Source: Glossina fuscipes
Taxonomy: Eukaryota; Arthropoda; Insecta; Diptera; Glossinidae
Direction: 5' to 3'
Length of the DNA stretch: 64,000 nucleotides
Assembly: GCF_014805625.2 (NCBI RefSeq)
Contig: NW_023998416.1
Coordinates: 16,822,401 to 16,886,400, forward strand
The notes beneath the pieces were generated by a model that was not told where the DNA came from, did not search any database, and saw only the letters and a list, made by a program, of their open reading frames with translations. Position 1 is the stretch's first letter; each line of letters opens with the position of its first letter. Of this stretch, positions 62,570 to 64,000 are shown piece after piece. Position numbers and translations under genes: made by a program.

Positions 62570-62965
62570 AAAGTAAAGAAAATTATATTCGGCAAGGATC
62601 GAATCTTTTATACCCATCGTCGTGATTCTAAAGAAAAAGGGAATAAGTAAATTTTCGCACTCTATGATATTGGGTGGGCGCGTCCGATATTTTCTATTTT
62701 CAAAATAAAAGCTTTTGCCTTTATAGGGACGTGGGCGTTGTAGGCGCTGTATCTTTTGAAACTTGCAAACTCTTCTCCAAATTTGTAAGCAATACCTTCA
62801 CTTTCACTAACTGAAAAATGTTTACAACAGGTGCTGCACACTCGGGCAGACGGACAGAGGTACTGACGAACTTGCTTAGATGGATTCCAAATATGAAAGT
62901 GGCCAAGAATTTATATACTTTATGAGGTTTTTGAAGCTCGGCACCCGAGTTGGGTGTGACTCCCA
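62570..62965 (+). repeat. Dispersed repeat family A, copy near the right end
   Basis: It starts AAAAGTAAAGAAAATTATAT, with an imperfect hairpin (ATTCGGC AAGG ATCGAAT) and CTTTTATACCCATCG. It goes on with GGTGGGCGCGTCCGATATTT and GGGCAGACGGACAGAGG, and ends with TTATATACTTTATGAGGTTT and TTGAAGCTCG. The blocks follow the same order as in copies at 2.3 and 55.7 kb. Frames inside on both strands are repeat by-products. Confidence 0.65.
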
Positions 62966-63069
62966 AACCCATTGCAAACACGCAAAAGCTCGGCAACCCA
63001 TAATAATGAAAAAAAACATTTTTCGAACCACACAATCAATCGTACAAACGTATCAGGATTAGGATTGAA

Positions 63070-63500
63070 GTTAATTTGATAGGACTTAAAAAATCCGATA
63101 TTGACTGTAGATTGTAGATACCGTTTGGATTTTTGGAAAGGATGCTAAAAAAGTTAAAAAGCACGTAATTATAGCTACGTAGGCTAAGGTCTATGAAAAT
63201 AAAGCTCATAGAAAAACGTTTTGGAGCAATCGAAATTGATCTCACCGAGTAACGCCGGCGAATCGATAGTGCCATTTATTAAGAAGAAAACATCAAGGAT
63301 AAATCTCTACGTTCCTCAAGTGGGTGGTAAGGATAAGAAAACCAATTTCTTTTCATAAGAAGCTAAAGAGACGAGCAGGTCACCGGGCAATGATTGGGCA
63401 TTGCTATTGAACCGGTTCTGTTGAATCTGCAGAGTACGTATAGAAAGGAGACCAAACAATAGAAGCGTACTCGAGTATTGATCTCGTTGTGAAATCGTCC
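63070..63500 (-). pseudogene. Non-LTR retrotransposon reverse transcriptase, C-terminal fragment
   Basis: On the minus strand: SILEYASIVWSPFYTYSADS and TEPVQ (family VRPxLEYAxxVWSPxYxxxxxxIExVQ), then NWFSYPYHPLEERRDL, NGTIDSPALLGEINFDCSKT and FFYELYFHRP. This is the thumb and C-terminal tail of a Jockey- or I-type reverse transcriptase. There are stops after TEPVQ and before the NGTIDSP block, and at least one frame change. It shares no blocks with the fragment at 17.5-18.1 kb, which covers the palm and ends at the start of this region. I cannot tell whether the two are the same family. Confidence 0.8.
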
Positions 63501-63504
63501 TATT

Positions 63505-64000
63505 TGCCTGATTTAGTTTTTCGCGTGGAAACTAAACAACCCACTCTAATGATATTATTTTGACTCAATTGAATGGAGAGCCATCGCGATTCGAAATAAA
63601 TAGCTGAACAAGCAGCATGCATTTAATTTTATCCAAATTACTTTATCCAAATTTATTTAACTTTGTTCAAATTGCTTATACATTCATTGCTTTTTAATTA
63701 ATGTTAAATTAATCGTATTACAAATTATCGGGTTATATTAATATAAAGAAGGATAGAAGTGTTTTTTACAAATTATCATTACAATTAACATGCTGTGGTG
63801 TGGCCTTAAACTCAAAAAAGCAAAAACTGTACGTGCGTTACTTGGAAGAATTTTCAATAGAAAACAAAACTAATGAAAAATTACGATTTCTTCCTTGGCT
63901 TTTCATTTCAACTGCACTCACACGTCTTTCTATTCAGTACACGATAAATTAAAAACTTTTCCGCGAATGCAGGGCCAAACGGGAAAAGAAAGAAAAAAAG
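63505..64000. other. Gene-free AT-rich right end
   Basis: Nothing recognised. A TTTATCCAAATT motif is repeated near 63630-63655. The window ends in an A/G-rich patch. Confidence 0.45.

Noticed and set aside
1..64000. CRISPR arrays, bacterial operons, rRNA or viral genes
   Set aside because: None of their signatures is present; composition, splice sites and element types are those of an insect nuclear genome.

Overview
The window looks like AT-rich nuclear DNA of a higher fly (Diptera, Schizophora). The evidence is large introns with GT...AG ends, an insect-type EGF protein, and many dispersed repeats of a kind I associate with calyptrate flies (house fly, blowfly, tsetse) and their relatives. 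The species cannot be fixed from sequence alone. There is no bacterial operon, no CRISPR array, no rRNA and no intact tRNA gene.

Only one host gene is clearly visible, on the + strand. A first coding exon (29184-30043) carries a low-complexity N-terminal region, a hydrophobic signal segment and half of an EGF domain. A second exon (34783-34931) finishes that EGF domain and starts a calcium-binding EGF domain. Splice phases match exactly (phase 2 across the 4.7-kb intron, phase 1 leaving the second exon). The joined peptide resembles the N-terminus of Drosophila Eyes shut (Spacemaker), a secreted photoreceptor matrix protein; this identification is from memory of the family. A strong pyrimidine tract with AG at 28108 may mark a 5' UTR exon. 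No further exon was found before 64000, so the last 29 kb is probably intron or lies beyond the gene.

The rest is decayed mobile DNA and simple repeats. Mariner transposase pieces lie at 12.1, 22.9, 26.0 and 45.3 kb, and weaker Tc1-like pieces at 18.35 and 58.7 kb. A piggyBac-like pseudogene lies at 56.8-58.0 kb. Non-LTR reverse transcriptase pieces lie at 17.5-18.1 and 63.1-63.5 kb. A possible solo LTR lies at 20.0-20.3 kb and tRNA-derived SINE-like units at 25.2 and 61.3 kb. All have stops, frameshifts or truncations. Two dispersed non-coding repeat families (A and B) recur across the window; family A has a terminal hairpin arranged like a Helitron 3' end.

The most unusual structure is an octanucleotide array at 44.7-45.7 kb, split by a mariner relic. 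Its 8-bp period makes all three forward frames encode the same 8-residue repeat, which explains a 195-codon open frame that is probably not a gene. I found no convincing new multi-gene system.
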